From Amblyomma americanum (taxonomy: Eukaryota; Arthropoda; Arachnida; Ixodida; Ixodidae), in contig NC_135505.1 in the NCBI RefSeq assembly GCF_052857255.1, positions 27,400,999 through 27,464,998 of the forward strand: a stretch of 64,000 bases of DNA, in the 5' to 3' direction. The stretch's first letter is position 1. Each line of letters starts with the position of its first letter. Made by a program: the position numbers and the translations under genes. Below, piece after piece: positions 21,255-32,042 of the stretch. Under the pieces are notes generated by a model. That model worked only from the letters and a program-made list of their open reading frames with translations. It did not search any database and was not told the DNA's origin.

Positions 21255-24200
21255 TTGCTTACCCCTTGTATACAATTTTTGCCCAATGATAACATAACCA
21301 TTTGCGGAGATGTTAATGCAAAAAGCGTTTTTTGTGGCGGAAAGATCACTGACACTAGAACTCATGTTCAAGCTTTTGCGTCCTCCAATGCCCGGGTCGT
21401 TCTTAATAATCCGGACTCTTTACCTACCTACGAAACTCCGTATGCTTTAAGTTGGATTGACCTTAGCTTCGCGTCATCAAATTTGCCAACTCAAGGCTAT
21501 TCTTGGCAATTCAGTGCTGATGCATCACTTTCCGAGCACAGATTTTTTACATACTCCTCCTCCTCCCAACTTGGGCCCCCGTTCAAGCGGCTCACCAGAG
21601 CCAGCTCGAGTCGTTTAATTTACCAGTTAACTTCTTTGCCTTGGTTTGAATATTTATATAATCATCAGTTCCATTCAGCGTCCGCCCTTGATCAGGTTCT
21701 AGGTAAATTTAACGACACTTTTATGGCACTATATAAAAGAAACTTGCGTTTGGTAAAACCCAAATTCCCCGAGGGTTCCATTTGGTGCACGGTTGTTTTG
21801 AGCATAGAGCGGTCCCATGTGCGGGCTCTTCCTCGCTGTTTCCAGCGCATTTCAGACCCTCAGTTAAAAATTATTCACCGCTCAGTTTATTATAGGGCTC
21901 TTGCAACGTATCGATCTAATATTCGAAACACCCATGATAATTATTTAAAGGAGATCTGCTCCGACGCTACGCGCAAATTCCTGTTTGGCAAGCCATACAA
22001 AAATGCTTTTTTGCAAGCTTAGGTGCCCTTCTGTAATTCCTCCTCTTCTGTACTCTGATGCCACATATACTGAAACGCTTCCTGACACTGCAAATTGCTG
22101 CTTTGTACTCACATCGCTACAGATATTTTTCCCACAATCTTCCTTTCCGTACTCACGTTCGTGACAATATAGCACAGCCTTACAATAGCTCAATTCAAGA
22201 TTTACCTTTCAATGCTGCGGAGTTTGAAGCTGTAATCAATTCGATCGCTGTGACGTCTTCTCCTGACCCGGATCTAATATCTACTCGTGTTGTTCGCGCA
22301 TTGTTTAATGGTCATCTCTTGTTTAGCCTCTCTATTTTTAATTGCGCTTTGCATTTGGGTTACTGTCCTTTGACTTGGAGAGTTGGAAGGATTATTTTTA
22401 TTCCAAAACCGAATAGACCAGCGCACCTTCCCATTTCTTACCGGCCTATTTGCATTAATTAGTTTTTCGGAAAGTGCTCGAGCGATTTCTGTATGGTAGG
22501 CTGTACTATTTTCAGTTCCTGAATAATCTACTGCACAACAAACAGTATGGTTTCACACATGGCCGTATTTCTGTTCAGGCTCTCTATCGTTTGCGGGAGT
22601 TAGTATTTACATATCAGCAACAAAAGCTTTGTGGGGTTCCCATTTCTCTGGACTTCAGAGGTGCATTTTATTGTGTTTGGCACCCTTTCGTTTTAAATAT
22701 TTTAAGACAACATCGTTGTCGCGGAAATTTATATTCTCTCTTGGCTTTTTTCCTAGATAACCGATATTTTACCTATCAATCTCCTTCTTGTACTCTTTCT
22801 GTGCCTTATTCTGTCGGCAGTCCGCAAGGTTCGCCTCTTTCCCCGTTACTTTGGAACGTTTTAATTTATGACCTTTTAAATCTCCCTGTCCGCTCACCTA
22901 TCCGCATTCAGGCATATGCCGTCGACACTAATATCTTTGTCCCTGGAAAGACTAGCCGCGAGTTGTCAACATTGGCTTCAAATGTTTTAACATTAATCCA
23001 AAACTTGTGTGGCAAGTATTGTGTTCACTTAAACCCTGAAAAGTTTTCTTATGTCTTATTTTTAATGGAGTCCCGGCAAACGTAAACCAACTTTTCGCCT
23101 AGACAATTACAGTCTCAAGTGTGACCCCAATATTAAATTATTAGGAGTTTTTTTTTTACTCCCAGGTAAGCTTTATTCCTCATGTTATTCATTTGAAGAA
23201 AAAGTTATTGCACCTGCGACCAAGCTCCTTAGTTGGTTCTGTTTCCATTTTCGTGTTTCCCCATTTCATATGCGCATAATTTATCATCAGGTTTTTCGTC
23301 CTACGATCACCTATGCCGCCCGAGCTTGGAGGTTCCATTGTCCGGTTTCCGGACTCAGAGATCGCGTCTTATCGTTGCAATGCATTCCGCTTCTTGCTCT
23401 TACTTGTGCCTACAGTGCTGCGAGAACTGTTGTTCTTCATTTCTTTGCCAATGTTCTTCCATTGCCTTTTTTTTCTGGACCAGTTATGTGCAGAGTTTAT
23501 GCTTTTTACATTACGGCAACCCGTTGTCTACGGCAAGACATTTTATAACCCGTCTGAAATTCCGCCTTTAATTAATATCTGGTCTGACCATCCCTCATTA
23601 CAATTTAATATTTCTTTTGCTCAACTTAGTTACCAGGAATCCTTGGCCTTTTCGCGTCAACGCGCATTGCATATTTACACTGACAGGTCATTCACTCATC
23701 ACAGTGCTGGTGCTGCTTTTGTTGTTCTTAGCTCCACACAAAAGCTTTTATATGTTCAACGCATATCCTTAAAACCACCTTCAAGTGCCTATGCCGCTGA
23801 GCTTGTAGCATTCAATTCTGCTGTTGCGTTTGCTATTAATAACCCTCCTTCAATTCCCGTTCATTTCTACACTGATTCTCTATCTCTGCTTTCTGCCCTG
23901 TCTTCAGTTACTTCATTTACCCCGACAATTATTTCCATTAAGAAAGATCTGTATCGTTTGTATTCTCTTGCCTCATTTCTTTTATTTAATATCCGGGGTC
24001 ACTCCGGAATTTTTGGAAATGAGTTAGCCGACCAGGCTGCTGGTAGTGCTGGGCAATATGGCCATTTACACACTTCTACCCTTTCACGCCGTAGCGTGCG
24101 TTCCCGCTTACACCATTCTTCACTTCTTTTATGGCGAACTTATTGGCAAGAAAATAATGGCGGCACAGAATTATTTAAGTGGATCCCTGATACGCTCAAT

Positions 24201-24500
24201 ATTCCATCCATCCGTCTACCTAGGAGTCCTCTTATTACTTTACTCACTGGGAACGGTCGATTCCCTTTCTACTTTAAAAAAAATGGCTTTTCTTCTTCTT
24301 CAATTTGCTCATACGGAATTTTGTGAGAAGATGTCAGTCATTACTTCCGGAATTGCTCCCTTACTGCTCCTTTAGTTTCCCGTTTAAAGTCTTTCTGCTC
24401 ATCTGACATTACACTGTCTACTTACCCCTCTCTTTTGAATAACTCAGCTGCTTGTGCTGTTCTGATTCAAATGGTTCATCTCATCAGAAGCACAATTCCT
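21255..24500 (+). pseudogene. R1/I-like LINE ORF2: endonuclease, RT and RNase H, broken
   Basis: The endonuclease is seen in 21255-22022 (NDNITICGDVNAKSVFCGG and a terminal SWIDLSFAS). RT lies in 22058-23085 (RPICIN, LDFRGAFYCVWHPFV, SPQGSPLSPLLWN), but the catalytic YADD reads YAVD at 22915-22926, which should kill polymerase activity. RNase H lies in 23690-24030 with YTDRS, AYAAELVAF, FYTDSLSL and a final GHSGIFGNELAD, so its D-E-D-D residues are all present. After a stop at 24324-24326 the frame continues with a Cys/His-rich tail. Frames change at about 22030, 22465 and 23090-23310. Confidence 0.75.
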
Positions 24501-24675
24501 ACACATTCCCGATGAGTTCTTTCGTCACTCTCATTTCTCCTGCATAAGCTCTGTACAGAGAAGTGACTTGTGTTCTTTGCTGGACAATGATGAATCTCTC
24601 TGTGTTTGGGCCAACTGTGCATGTGACTTTATCTGTGCTGACTTTATCTGTGATATTATCTGTGCTACTGACTGT

Positions 24676-25081
24676 AACAAGGTAACCATGTGGGCTAGTT
24701 GGTGTATTTCAGACAAAGTTCACCAGCGAAAGCACGAGACACCAGGAGAAGAACACAGGACAACGCTGGACTAACAACTGAAGTTTAATCGAGAAACAGC
24801 CAACTAAGGACACCAGAAGACGCATGCGTATCAGACACATTAAAGAGCTAAAAAAAAACAAATACGTAAGTCGCAGTTCACCAGGGAGTGGACACATGCT
24901 TCATAACTGGCAAACAACAAAAGGCACATATACTTTGCCTGTCAAATTTGCACACGCACACTTTTGCTTAGGAAGTTAAATTTCTTGTCAGTGAGATATA
25001 AGGACGGTGCAGTGACGCATGTGTCACTGCCTTGCAACCTAAAATGGTAGGCATCCAGGATTTCCCTCTCCTCCCCCCTTT
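24676..25081 (-). mobile_element. Penelope-like element 3' fragment, family of dimer 2
   Basis: This 406-base segment matches the 3' end of inverted dimer 2, including the CAGGACAACGCTGGACT block, the CGCATGCGTATCAG word and the TGACGCATGTGTCACTGCC segment. It keeps the true 3' terminus (AACAAGGTAACCATGTGGGC on the plus strand). TGACTGT flanks it on both sides (24669-24675 and 25082-25088), a likely 7-bp target duplication. It holds no coding sequence apart from the last codons before the 3' UTR and sits in the 3' UTR of the R1/I-like LINE. Confidence 0.78.
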
Positions 25082-25320
25082 TGACTGTCTGTGGTGTCTA
25101 GACCTACTGTGCCTGTGACTTTATCTGTGCTGACATTCTCTCTGACATTATCTGTGCTTCTGCTTGTCCTGTGCCTTTGGGGTTCCATGTTTTTTTTGTT
25201 GTTGTTTCTATTTTCCTGCTTTTCTCGCTAAATTAACTTTTTTCTAGCGTTTTGTTCCTTTTCTTTTTTTATTGTATTTAAGCCCGGTAAAGCGTTACTG
25301 GTCCGGACTCCTCTCTCTTT

Positions 25321-25626
25321 CATTCATGTTTTTTTAATTTTTTCTGAGAGGACCAATAAAAGGTTAAAGTGGGAAAGGGAAACCGGCGCCTCGCTGTCTC
25401 GCAGCTTGCTGCACGTTTGGCCATGTCGCTCACGATGCTTCTCCAAAGGGCGCCGCTGGCATGCGGCGCAGCAGCGTAGCTTGTCAAGGGAGCGTTAGGC
25501 GCCACTGCCATGAGGTGCAGCACCAGGGCTTGTGAAAGGGGCGTTCGCATAAGAAATTTTGCGACCTGCAGAATTCTCTTGGAGTCACCTGTAGCTTGAG
25601 CTCACGCGAACAGCGTTATGGGTGTT
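25321..25626. other. Spacer; 3' flank of the TRAF-like pseudogene
   Basis: There is no ORF with homology. The left part may still be LINE 3' end (TTTCTGAGAGGACCAATAAAAGG). The right part would hold the 3' untranslated region of the minus-strand TRAF-like gene, but I see no clear polyadenylation signal for it. Confidence 0.35.
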
Positions 25627-26690
25627 TCAGTTTAGAAAATGCCAAGCTGTCTCTCGATCAAGTGCGATTCGCTGCAACAGTTCAAATATTACTCGAAGCT
25701 GGCCTTCGTACAAGTAGCCGTCGCGGGTAAGGTCGCTTAGTTTAATCGATGGGCCAGCAAAGAAAGCCGGCAGGTTAGATGATTCGGCAGGCCTCCGATT
25801 CTCTTCATATATGCGCCACGGTTTCCGCTCGAGCTGGCGTTTGGCGCCAACTTCTGGGTGAATGACACTAAGCCTCATTGTGTGCTCGAATGGCCACTGA
25901 AGAACATCGTCCATGTCACCCTTGTGTAGCTGATAACTCAAGAGGAGCGTCACAGATTTACCAGTCCTTATGAGCGAAATTCCAGGTGACATGCAGTAGC
26001 CGCGCAGGTACACCTTCTCGCTTGATTATTTAGCATGCCCCTCAACCTTCGCTCTTCTTTGAAGTGATCTCACTCCTTTTACAAAAAAGTCGCAGTATCC
26101 TACTTGTAGCGTACTGTGCCCAACAACAAGGCCAATGCTGTCCAATGTCTTCTGACTGATTTCTTTCACTTCAGCTTTAGCAGCGTCGATGGCCCCTTTA
26201 AATTGCGAAAAGTTGTTTACTAACTCGCCTTTGAGTGCTTCTTCTAACACTCCTATTCTGCTTGAGAGATTGTTTTCAGTTAAAGTGTCGTGCCTTTGGC
26301 GTGTTGCTTGAGATCGTGCTTGAGCGTTTCTGTGAGCCAGTTTTGGCCGTGCGAAATTTCGCTCAGTCGGTCGCCTTGCTCGCTGCTTGCAGTAACCAGC
26401 TGCTCCAGAAGTGCCTTTATTTCACCAGCTTGCTCTTCTAACCCTCGGTTATGTGTCAAAGCAGGTGACTCGTCTCTGTGCAATACGTGTCCTCCGCTTC
26501 CAGATGCAAGAGGTGCAGTCGTGTCTGCGCAGTTCGATCTCAGGTGCGCGCACATGTCACGGCAAAGAACAGAGGCCGCGCACTTGGGGCAGTGAGCAGA
26601 GTGGTGTCCACAGTCACGCTGGAAATGTTTAAACATGTCCGAAGCAGCCATTACAGCAGAGCAGCCGATTTTTTCGTTCCAGCACACAAC
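25627..26690 (-). pseudogene. TRAF-like gene, exon 2 (zinc finger, coiled coil, MATH domain), broken
   Basis: The exon begins after a good splice acceptor (TTACTTCCAG on the minus strand) with VVCWNEKIGC, the usual link from RING to zinc fingers in TRAF proteins. It continues with FKHFQRDCGHHSAHCPKC and a Leu-rich helix (IKALLEQLV...). A frameshift near 26280 moves the coiled coil into another frame (NNLSSRIGVLEEALKGELV). A TAA at 26026-26028 interrupts just before the MATH fold, whose core reads YLRGYCMSPGIS, LLLSYQLHKGDMDD and VLQWPFEHTMRLSV. TRAF proteins carry signals from TNF/Toll-type receptors: RING and zinc fingers drive ubiquitination and the MATH domain binds receptors. Two disabling mutations here and one in exon 1 make this a pseudogene unless they are assembly errors. 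Confidence 0.8.
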
Positions 26691-27290
26691 CTGGAAGTAA
26701 TGAATATAGTTTTTATAAAGGTTGCGTAACTAAAATACAATTATACATAATGCATAGAAGACCACAAGGAAAGCGGCATGCTTTTCAGGATTTATTGGTT
26801 TGAACATTACATATTACAGATTGATAAAAATTGTGAATAAATAATTATACTGAATGCTATTTTGGAAGAAATATTGAAGTCGGGAAATTTTTTCCAATCG
26901 AAACGGAAGTTTGGCACACTGCGGGCCAGTGAAACACAGAATGTGCTGTTTTCATTGGTAACTCTCAGTTACCTGTACTCGAGCAATGAGGTGACCAGAA
27001 AATATATATAAGTAGACTGAAAACTCGAGATGGGGGGGAAGGGGATGATATTGTGGGCGTCTCGCACGGTGGGCTTTCCGGCTATAAGAGTTTGAGTTCA
27101 CAGTCGCCTACAAGAGCAGTCGTCTGCACGCTGACGCGGTCTGTCTTTCGTGGTTGTCCCTTCCTAAGCCGGAGTCTAACATCGATAACTTCCACCACTG
27201 CGTCGCGTCAGTGTCACCCCTTTTCCCCCCTTTCACCACATTCAATGCAGAACACAGAAAGATTCAACACTGCGGTCTCTCCTTGTGGAG
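26691..27290. other. Intron sequence of the TRAF-like gene, no feature recognised
   Basis: A+T-rich sequence without a recognised ORF. It starts at the acceptor of exon 2 and runs up to the Gypsy fragment. A TATAAGAG word at about 27082 with nearby pyrimidine-rich sequence could come from an LTR of that Gypsy element, but no second copy is present to confirm it. Confidence 0.4.
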
Positions 27291-28071
27291 GCTGAAAACC
27301 CCTCCAGTGCAAACCATTTCTGAGTGCGAGATGGTCTCCTGTGGAAGAAAAATTATTCCTGTAGAGACCAGCGCTTCCTCCTCATAGTTCCAAAATGCTT
27401 GTACACCTCTGTCTTGCAGGCCATGCATGACGACCCTACATCTGGACATCTTGGGTCGGCACGCACGCTCCACCGTATCCAGGCACGCTTCTATTGGCCG
27501 AAAATGCGGGCTACAAACGAGCGGTACGTCGCCAGCTGCACTCAGTGTCCACAATATAAGCACACTACCAGCGTTTCATCTGGTTAGCTTTAACCTGTGA
27601 CACCACCTGCCGCACCTTTCGAGCAAGTGGGCATAGATCTCATGGGCCCATTTCCCAAATCCTATCATGGGAACCGATGGATAGTGGTTTGTGTTGATTA
27701 CCTCACTCGGTATTGTGAAAGGGCCGCCCTAACCTCGTCTACGGCGTCTCATGTGTCCTTTTATGCTACGCTCCATAGTTCTAAGCCATGGACCCCCAAA
27801 AGTTATCATCAGTGACCGTGGTCGGCAGTTCACCGCTGAAGTTGTCGAACAGCTTCTCCGTTCTTACGCATCGCATTTTCGCTATTCCTCGCCTTACCAT
27901 CCCCAGACGAATGGGCTAACTGAGCGCCCGAGCCGAACGATCACCAACATGCTGTCAATGTACGTTGATTCTATGCAATAAAACTGAGATAGAGTCCTAC
28001 CAGTCACCACTCAATTTTTCAGTACCACGCGCCATGAGAATACAGGCTTCAGGCCCTTCTTTGTACTATAT

Positions 28072-28197
28072 TGTTACGAGGTGGCAAGCCAAGGAAAGCA
28101 CGACATGATGACAGAATGAAGATATGATTTAATGGCTCAAGGGCCTAGCGCGAGCACTCCGTCCCGCGCCACTGCACTCTTCTTCGTCTTCATAACA
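28072..28197 (-). repeat. TRIM-like element LTR, left copy
   Basis: 126 bases, TG...CA. It differs from the right copy at three positions (GATTTAATGG against GATGTAATGG, CCTAGCGCG against CCTATCGCG, CTTCTTCGTC against CTTCTTTGTC). Confidence 0.88.
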
Positions 28198-28657
28198 TGA
28201 CCCCGGTCCTCAGAGCGATCGTCCCGATCGATTGCTTGAATTAAGAATGGTGAGGTGACGATGAGGATGATCAGAAAGGATAGAAGAAGATGAAAGGCTT
28301 GCCACCAAGATGAAGGAGATGATCTGGTGGACGGTTGCCCCCGGAGCTTCAGGTCCAGCGGTCGGTCACCCACAGCCGAAGGTCAAGGGTTGAGGTATCG
28401 CCGCACAGCCTGGGCGGGAGTGCCGTCTTGGTTCTGGTCGTAGTCGGGTCATGGTACGTCAGGTCCTGGTCGTCGTGTCTTGTGGTCGGGGCTGGGGACG
28501 GGGCGGGGTAAAGCGGCTGGTCGGTTCTGGTCAGTTCGAGCTGGGGTTGGGCCGGGCGGCGGAGCCCAGGTCCCCTCGGTCGACCACGAAGGCGAGCAGA
28601 AGGCGGCGATACTCCGGGGACTAGGATGACGATGAGAACCCCGCATCTCACACCAAA

Positions 28658-28783
28658 TGTTACGAGGTGGCAAGCCAAGGAAAGCACGACATGATGACAG
28701 AATGAAGATATGATGTAATGGCTCAAGGGCCTATCGCGAGCACTCCGTCCCGCGCCACTGCACTCTTCTTTGTCTTCATAACA
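28658..28783 (-). repeat. TRIM-like element LTR, right copy
   Basis: 126 bases, 123 of them identical to the left copy. On the minus strand this is the 5' LTR and is followed by the presumed primer-binding site at about 28639-28655. Confidence 0.88.
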
Positions 28784-29360
28784 ATACGCTCGCCCTCCAC
28801 ACTACACCCTGGACCCCATACTACCATCTGCCGTTGCGCCTCATGAAGATCTCTCCGTCTCCGAGACACTTTGTCTCGGCAAAGAGGCCCGGCGCCTTGC
28901 CTGCATTCGTATTCTCGCCTCTCAAGATCGGTCCAAAGCGCGCTACGGTGCCCACCACCGTCACGTCACTTACCCCGGTGATTTGGTCTGGTTGTGGTGG
29001 CCTGTCCGAAAGCGGGGACTGTCCCAGAAGCTGCTGTACCACTACGATAGACCTTATGTTATTATTGAGCAAATTATAAATTACCGCATAGCGCGTCTCA
29101 CGGCAAGGGGCCGTTGTTCTGTACGAACTGCAGTTACTCATGTTTGCTGGCTGAAGCCCTACCATTCGCGCGGTGCTTTTTAACTCGCCTTCCGGGTTTC
29201 GGCTCCGTAGGGGGAAGTTTGACGCCCATGAAGAGGCGATGCCTAGTCTATTTGGCCGGCATCGCTCACTACGCAGATGATGAAGAGAACGAGGTGGATG
29301 TGTCTTGTGCTCGGAAAGTGGTCCCAGCTGGTTCTCAGTCACCCGTCGTGGTCTGAATAC

Positions 29361-30151
29361 ACCCCTGGTCGTAACGATATATCATATGGACGTTTAAGTT
29401 CAAAGTGGCACTTGAGGTATTGGAAACCTAAACGGCTTTCTTATAATTCCTGGGTTTATTTAATGTTTTTTTTCTGTTTTGCAGTTTCTACTAACATGTT
29501 AATTTTATAATCAGACGTGAACGTAACTAGCGTGTTCTTTTCTTAGAGCGAAATATCTACTTCATGGCGAAAGTTGCACAGCTTCACCGCTCAAGCCTAA
29601 CCATGATTTGACCTTCAGAGCCTAAATAAAGTAAACAAAGAAAGCTGAACTTACAGCTTTTTTCCGCTGTCCCTCCGTTTAGGAGTGAAAAAAAAAATAA
29701 TATTTTTAGTATTTTTCTTTATCTTCGTGCCTGGCACAGGGCATTGTTCTCCGCAGGTTTCTATTCTCATTCTATATTCACGCTCTTTCCAGTAACATCC
29801 CCTTCAATATCCGCCTAATCGCAGATACTGTGTGATTTACTGCCCTCTTAACAACAGGTCATATGTTGCCCATTTTCAGTAAGGCGCGAATCACATCGAA
29901 ACCTGGTGAAAAAAAAAATCATAATCATCAGCCTGACTGTACCCACAACTGAGCACACACAATTCTGCCGTCAATTCCCTCGCAGCCCTCTTATTTCACC
30001 AAAATATCTCCGCTCGTTCCTTTTCGAACATGAAAGCATCGTAGATCCACCCTCAGCTTGTTCATCGGCCCACCTTCCCTCATAATTAGCAAGAACATCC
30101 AAAGACTGGAATGTCCGTCCGTCGGCTGCTGTCGTTAGATAGCTTTGGTTT
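29361..30151. other. Intron sequence, no feature recognised
   Basis: A+T-rich with no ORF of known family. A GAGCCTAAATAAAGTAAAC segment near 29618-29636 looks like a LINE or LTR tail, but nothing upstream supports a specific element. The last 60 bases before 30152 are the target-site flank of Penelope dimer 2. Confidence 0.35.
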
Positions 30152-30526
30152 AGCGTACAAGCAGACATAACTTCACCAGCGAAAGAACGGGACACCAGGA
30201 GAAGAAGCACACAGGACAACGCTGGACTGACAACTGAAGTTTAATCGAGAAACGGCCTGGGTCACCAAAACGACGCATGCGTATCAGGCTCACAAAAACC
30301 CCTAAAAGACAAAAACCTATGTGGTGAATCACCTAGGAGAGGATGCACGCACCATAATTGGCAAACAAAAAACAAACAAAAGGCACAAAAGCACAAAAAA
30401 CACATAATTTGCCGGTCAACCTTGCACTCGTACACTTTTGCTCAGGAATCTAAATTCCTTGTCAGTGAGATATAAAGACGGTGCACTGACGCATGTGTCA
30501 CTGCCTTGCAACCTAATATGGTAGGC

Positions 30527-31063
30527 CTACAGGATTTCCCTCTCCTCACTGTTTTTTCCTTTCCCGATGACTGACATGTTGTTAAAAGCTGGAACGCAGT
30601 CTTTGCAACTCCTGCAGTGACGTGGGAGATTATTCTGATCAGATAAATTTCTCAGGGAATTGTTATGTTCTCGTGCCCGGTCATTAACGCATCTGCCAGT
30701 TTGGCCCGCGTACACTCTACCACATGATAGGGGTAACTTGTAAACGACACGAGTCGAACAAGCAACGAACTTGTTGACATGCTTCACAGTGCAGCTCTTG
30801 GGCTTCCTCCCCTCACTGGCCATCGCGATACGTGAACATAAACCAGACAGCTTACAGGGTGCAGAGAAAACTGCCGTCACGCCGTGCCGTTGTGCCACTT
30901 TCTTCAGGTTATGCGAAACACCGTGAAGATAGGGCACCACTTCAACTTTCTTCCCCTCCATTCTTTCATTTCCAGAATCACGTTTGTTCTGGTTTTTTAT
31001 CTTCTGAAGCATCGACTCACCAACTGCGGTCAGCAACGTCAGCCGGATAACCCGCGTCACCAA
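30527..31063 (-). CDS. Penelope-like ORF C-terminal part with GIY-YIG endonuclease (dimer 2, left arm)
   Basis: Open for 178 codons. The RT palm is absent. What remains is the connecting region (VVPYLHGVSHNLKKVAQRHG, FSAPCKLSGLC) and the GIY-YIG nuclease (VVYKLPLSCGRVYAGQTGRC with DRAREHN), then a HCRSCKDC cluster. The 5' end is cut by the dimer junction and the annotated first codon is not a real start. The motif Tyr-Ala-Gly here is Tyr-Thr-Gly in the right arm. Confidence 0.78.
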   Translation of the reverse strand: MVTRVIRLTLLTAVGESMLQKIKNQNKRDSGNERMEGKKVEVVPYLHGVSHNLKKVAQRHGVTAVFSAPCKLSGLCSRIAMASEGRKPKSCTVKHVNKFVACSTRVVYKLPLSCGRVYAGQTGRCVNDRAREHNNSLRNLSDQNNLPRHCRSCKDCVPAFNNMSVIGKGKNSEEREIL

Positions 31064-31089
31064 GGCGGCGGATTTGCTGGTAGAAATCC

Positions 31090-31630
31090 GCCGCCTTGGT
31101 GACGCGGGTTATCCGGCTGACGTGCTGACCGCAGTTGGTGAGTCGATGCTGCAGAAATAAAAAACCAGAACAAACGTGATTTCGGAAATGAAAGAATGGA
31201 GGGGAAGAAAGTTGAAGTGGTGCCCTATCTTCACGGTGTTTCGCATAACCTGAAGAAAGTGGCACAACGGCACGGCGTGACGGCAGTTTTCTCTGCACCC
31301 TGTAAGCTGTCTGGTTTATGTTCACGTATCGCGATGGCCAGTCAGGGGAGGAAGCCCAAGAGCTGCACTGTGAAGCATGCCAACAAGTTCGTTGCTTGTT
31401 CGACTCGTGTCGTTTACAAGTTACCCCTATCATGTGGTAGAGTGTACACGGGCCAAACTGGCAGATGCGTTAATGACCGGGCACGAGAACATAACAATTC
31501 CCTGAGAAATTTATCTGATCAGAATAATCTCCCACGTCACTGCAGGAGTTGCAAAGACTGCGTTCCAGCTTTTAACAACATGTCAGTCATCGGAAAAGGA
31601 AAAAACAGGGAGGAGAGGGAAATCCTGTAG
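31090..31630 (+). pseudogene. Penelope-like ORF C-terminal part with GIY-YIG endonuclease (dimer 2, right arm)
   Basis: This is the reverse-complement partner. The frame from about 31100 (GYPADVLTAVGESMLQK) meets a stop at about 31155. The GIY-YIG part is open in the 144-codon ORF at 31196-31630, with RVYTGQTGRC and DRAREHN, and ends at the same TAG as its partner. Sequence identity to the left arm is very high, which implies recent formation. Confidence 0.75.
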
Positions 31631-32042
31631 GCCTACCATATTAGGTTGCAAGGCAGTGACACATGCGTCAGTGCACCGTCTTTATATCTCACTGACAAGG
31701 AATTTAGATTCCTGAGCAAAAGTGTACGAGTGCAAGGTTGACCGGCAAATTATGTGTTTTTTGTGCTTTTGTGCCTTTTGTTTGTTTTTTGTTTGCCAAT
31801 TATGGTGCGTGCATCCTCTCCTAGGTGATTCACCACCTAGGTTTTTGTCTTTTAGGGGTTTTTGTGAGCCTGATACGCATGCGTCGTTTTGGTGACCCAG
31901 ACCGTTTCTCGATTAAACTTCAGTTGTCAGTCCAGCGTTGTCCTGTGTGCTTCTTCTCCTGGTGTCCCGTTCTTTCGCTGGTGAAGTTATGTCTGATACA
32001 CACCAACTAGCCCACATGGTTACCTTGTTACAGCGTACAAGC

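Larger units (their letters stand above)
20290..25320 (+). mobile_element. R1/I-like LINE with RNase H, carrying two later insertions
   Basis: The remnant begins at the end of ORF1 (Cys-rich piece near 20315-20400) and the first residues of ORF2 (ILFLQVNLDHTRCGT near 20485). It is cut by a minus-strand LINE tail (20611-21110), then resumes with the rest of the AP endonuclease, RT, RNase H and a Cys-rich tail. The 3' UTR repeats CTTTATCTGTGCTGAC-like words and is itself cut by a Penelope fragment (24676-25081). It may end near the AATAAAAGG at 25355. ORF1 is mostly missing and ORF2 is broken, so it is inactive. Confidence 0.7.
28072..28783 (-). mobile_element. TRIM-like miniature LTR retrotransposon
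   Basis: Two direct repeats of 126 bases flank a 460-base core with no coding capacity. Each repeat starts TGTTACGAGG and ends CATAACA (TG...CA). The minus-strand orientation is suggested by TGGTGTGAGATGCGGGG, which starts two bases inside the LTR at 28658 on that strand. It begins with TGG and matches the pattern of a primer-binding site for a tRNA 3' end. The flanks read ATAT and ATAC, so a 4-bp target duplication with one change is likely. Without the insert the Gypsy integrase frame rejoins cleanly. It must have been mobilised by proteins from another element. Confidence 0.82.
27291..29360 (+). mobile_element. Ty3/Gypsy fragment (integrase), interrupted by a miniature LTR element
   Basis: Translation gives the integrase in pieces. 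The HHCC finger is at about 27400-27560 (HDDPTSGHLGSARTLHRIQ, CTQC). The catalytic core has GIDLMGPFPKS, VCVDYLTRYCE and then ISDRGRQF and PYHPQTNGLTERPSR, covering the D-D-E positions. The C-terminal domain (GDLVWLWWPVRKRG) follows from about 28970 to 29190. Stops at 27585-27587 and later, and a frame change near 27780, disable it. The gag, protease and RT regions are absent. It lies in the TRAF-like intron, in the opposite orientation. Confidence 0.75.
30152..32042. mobile_element. Penelope-like element, head-to-head inverted dimer 2, with 11-bp target duplication
   Basis: Two 5'-truncated copies of a second Penelope family form a nearly perfect inverted repeat. The left arm is 30162-31075 (-) and the right arm 31084-31995 (+), with an 8-base spacer GCTGGTAG. 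Only the right arm goes on to the true 3' terminus, about 36 bases further (ACACCAACTAGCCCA ... CTTGTT). AGCGTACAAGC occurs at 30152-30162 and again at 32032-32042, directly outside, so the dimer behaves as one insertion event. Each arm carries only the end of the ORF, with the GIY-YIG domain, and the 3' UTR. It lies in the intron of the TRAF-like gene. Confidence 0.9.

Noticed and set aside
31061..31098. Hairpin at the centre of dimer 2 as a terminator or regulatory structure
   Set aside because: It is simply the junction of the two inverted arms.
415..32031. Hammerhead ribozyme in the Penelope ends
   Set aside because: Hammerheads are known in some Penelope-like elements, but I could not find CTGATGA followed by GAAA in the right arrangement in any of the copies here. 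A CTGATGATG at about 32592 lies in a LINE flank without the other parts.
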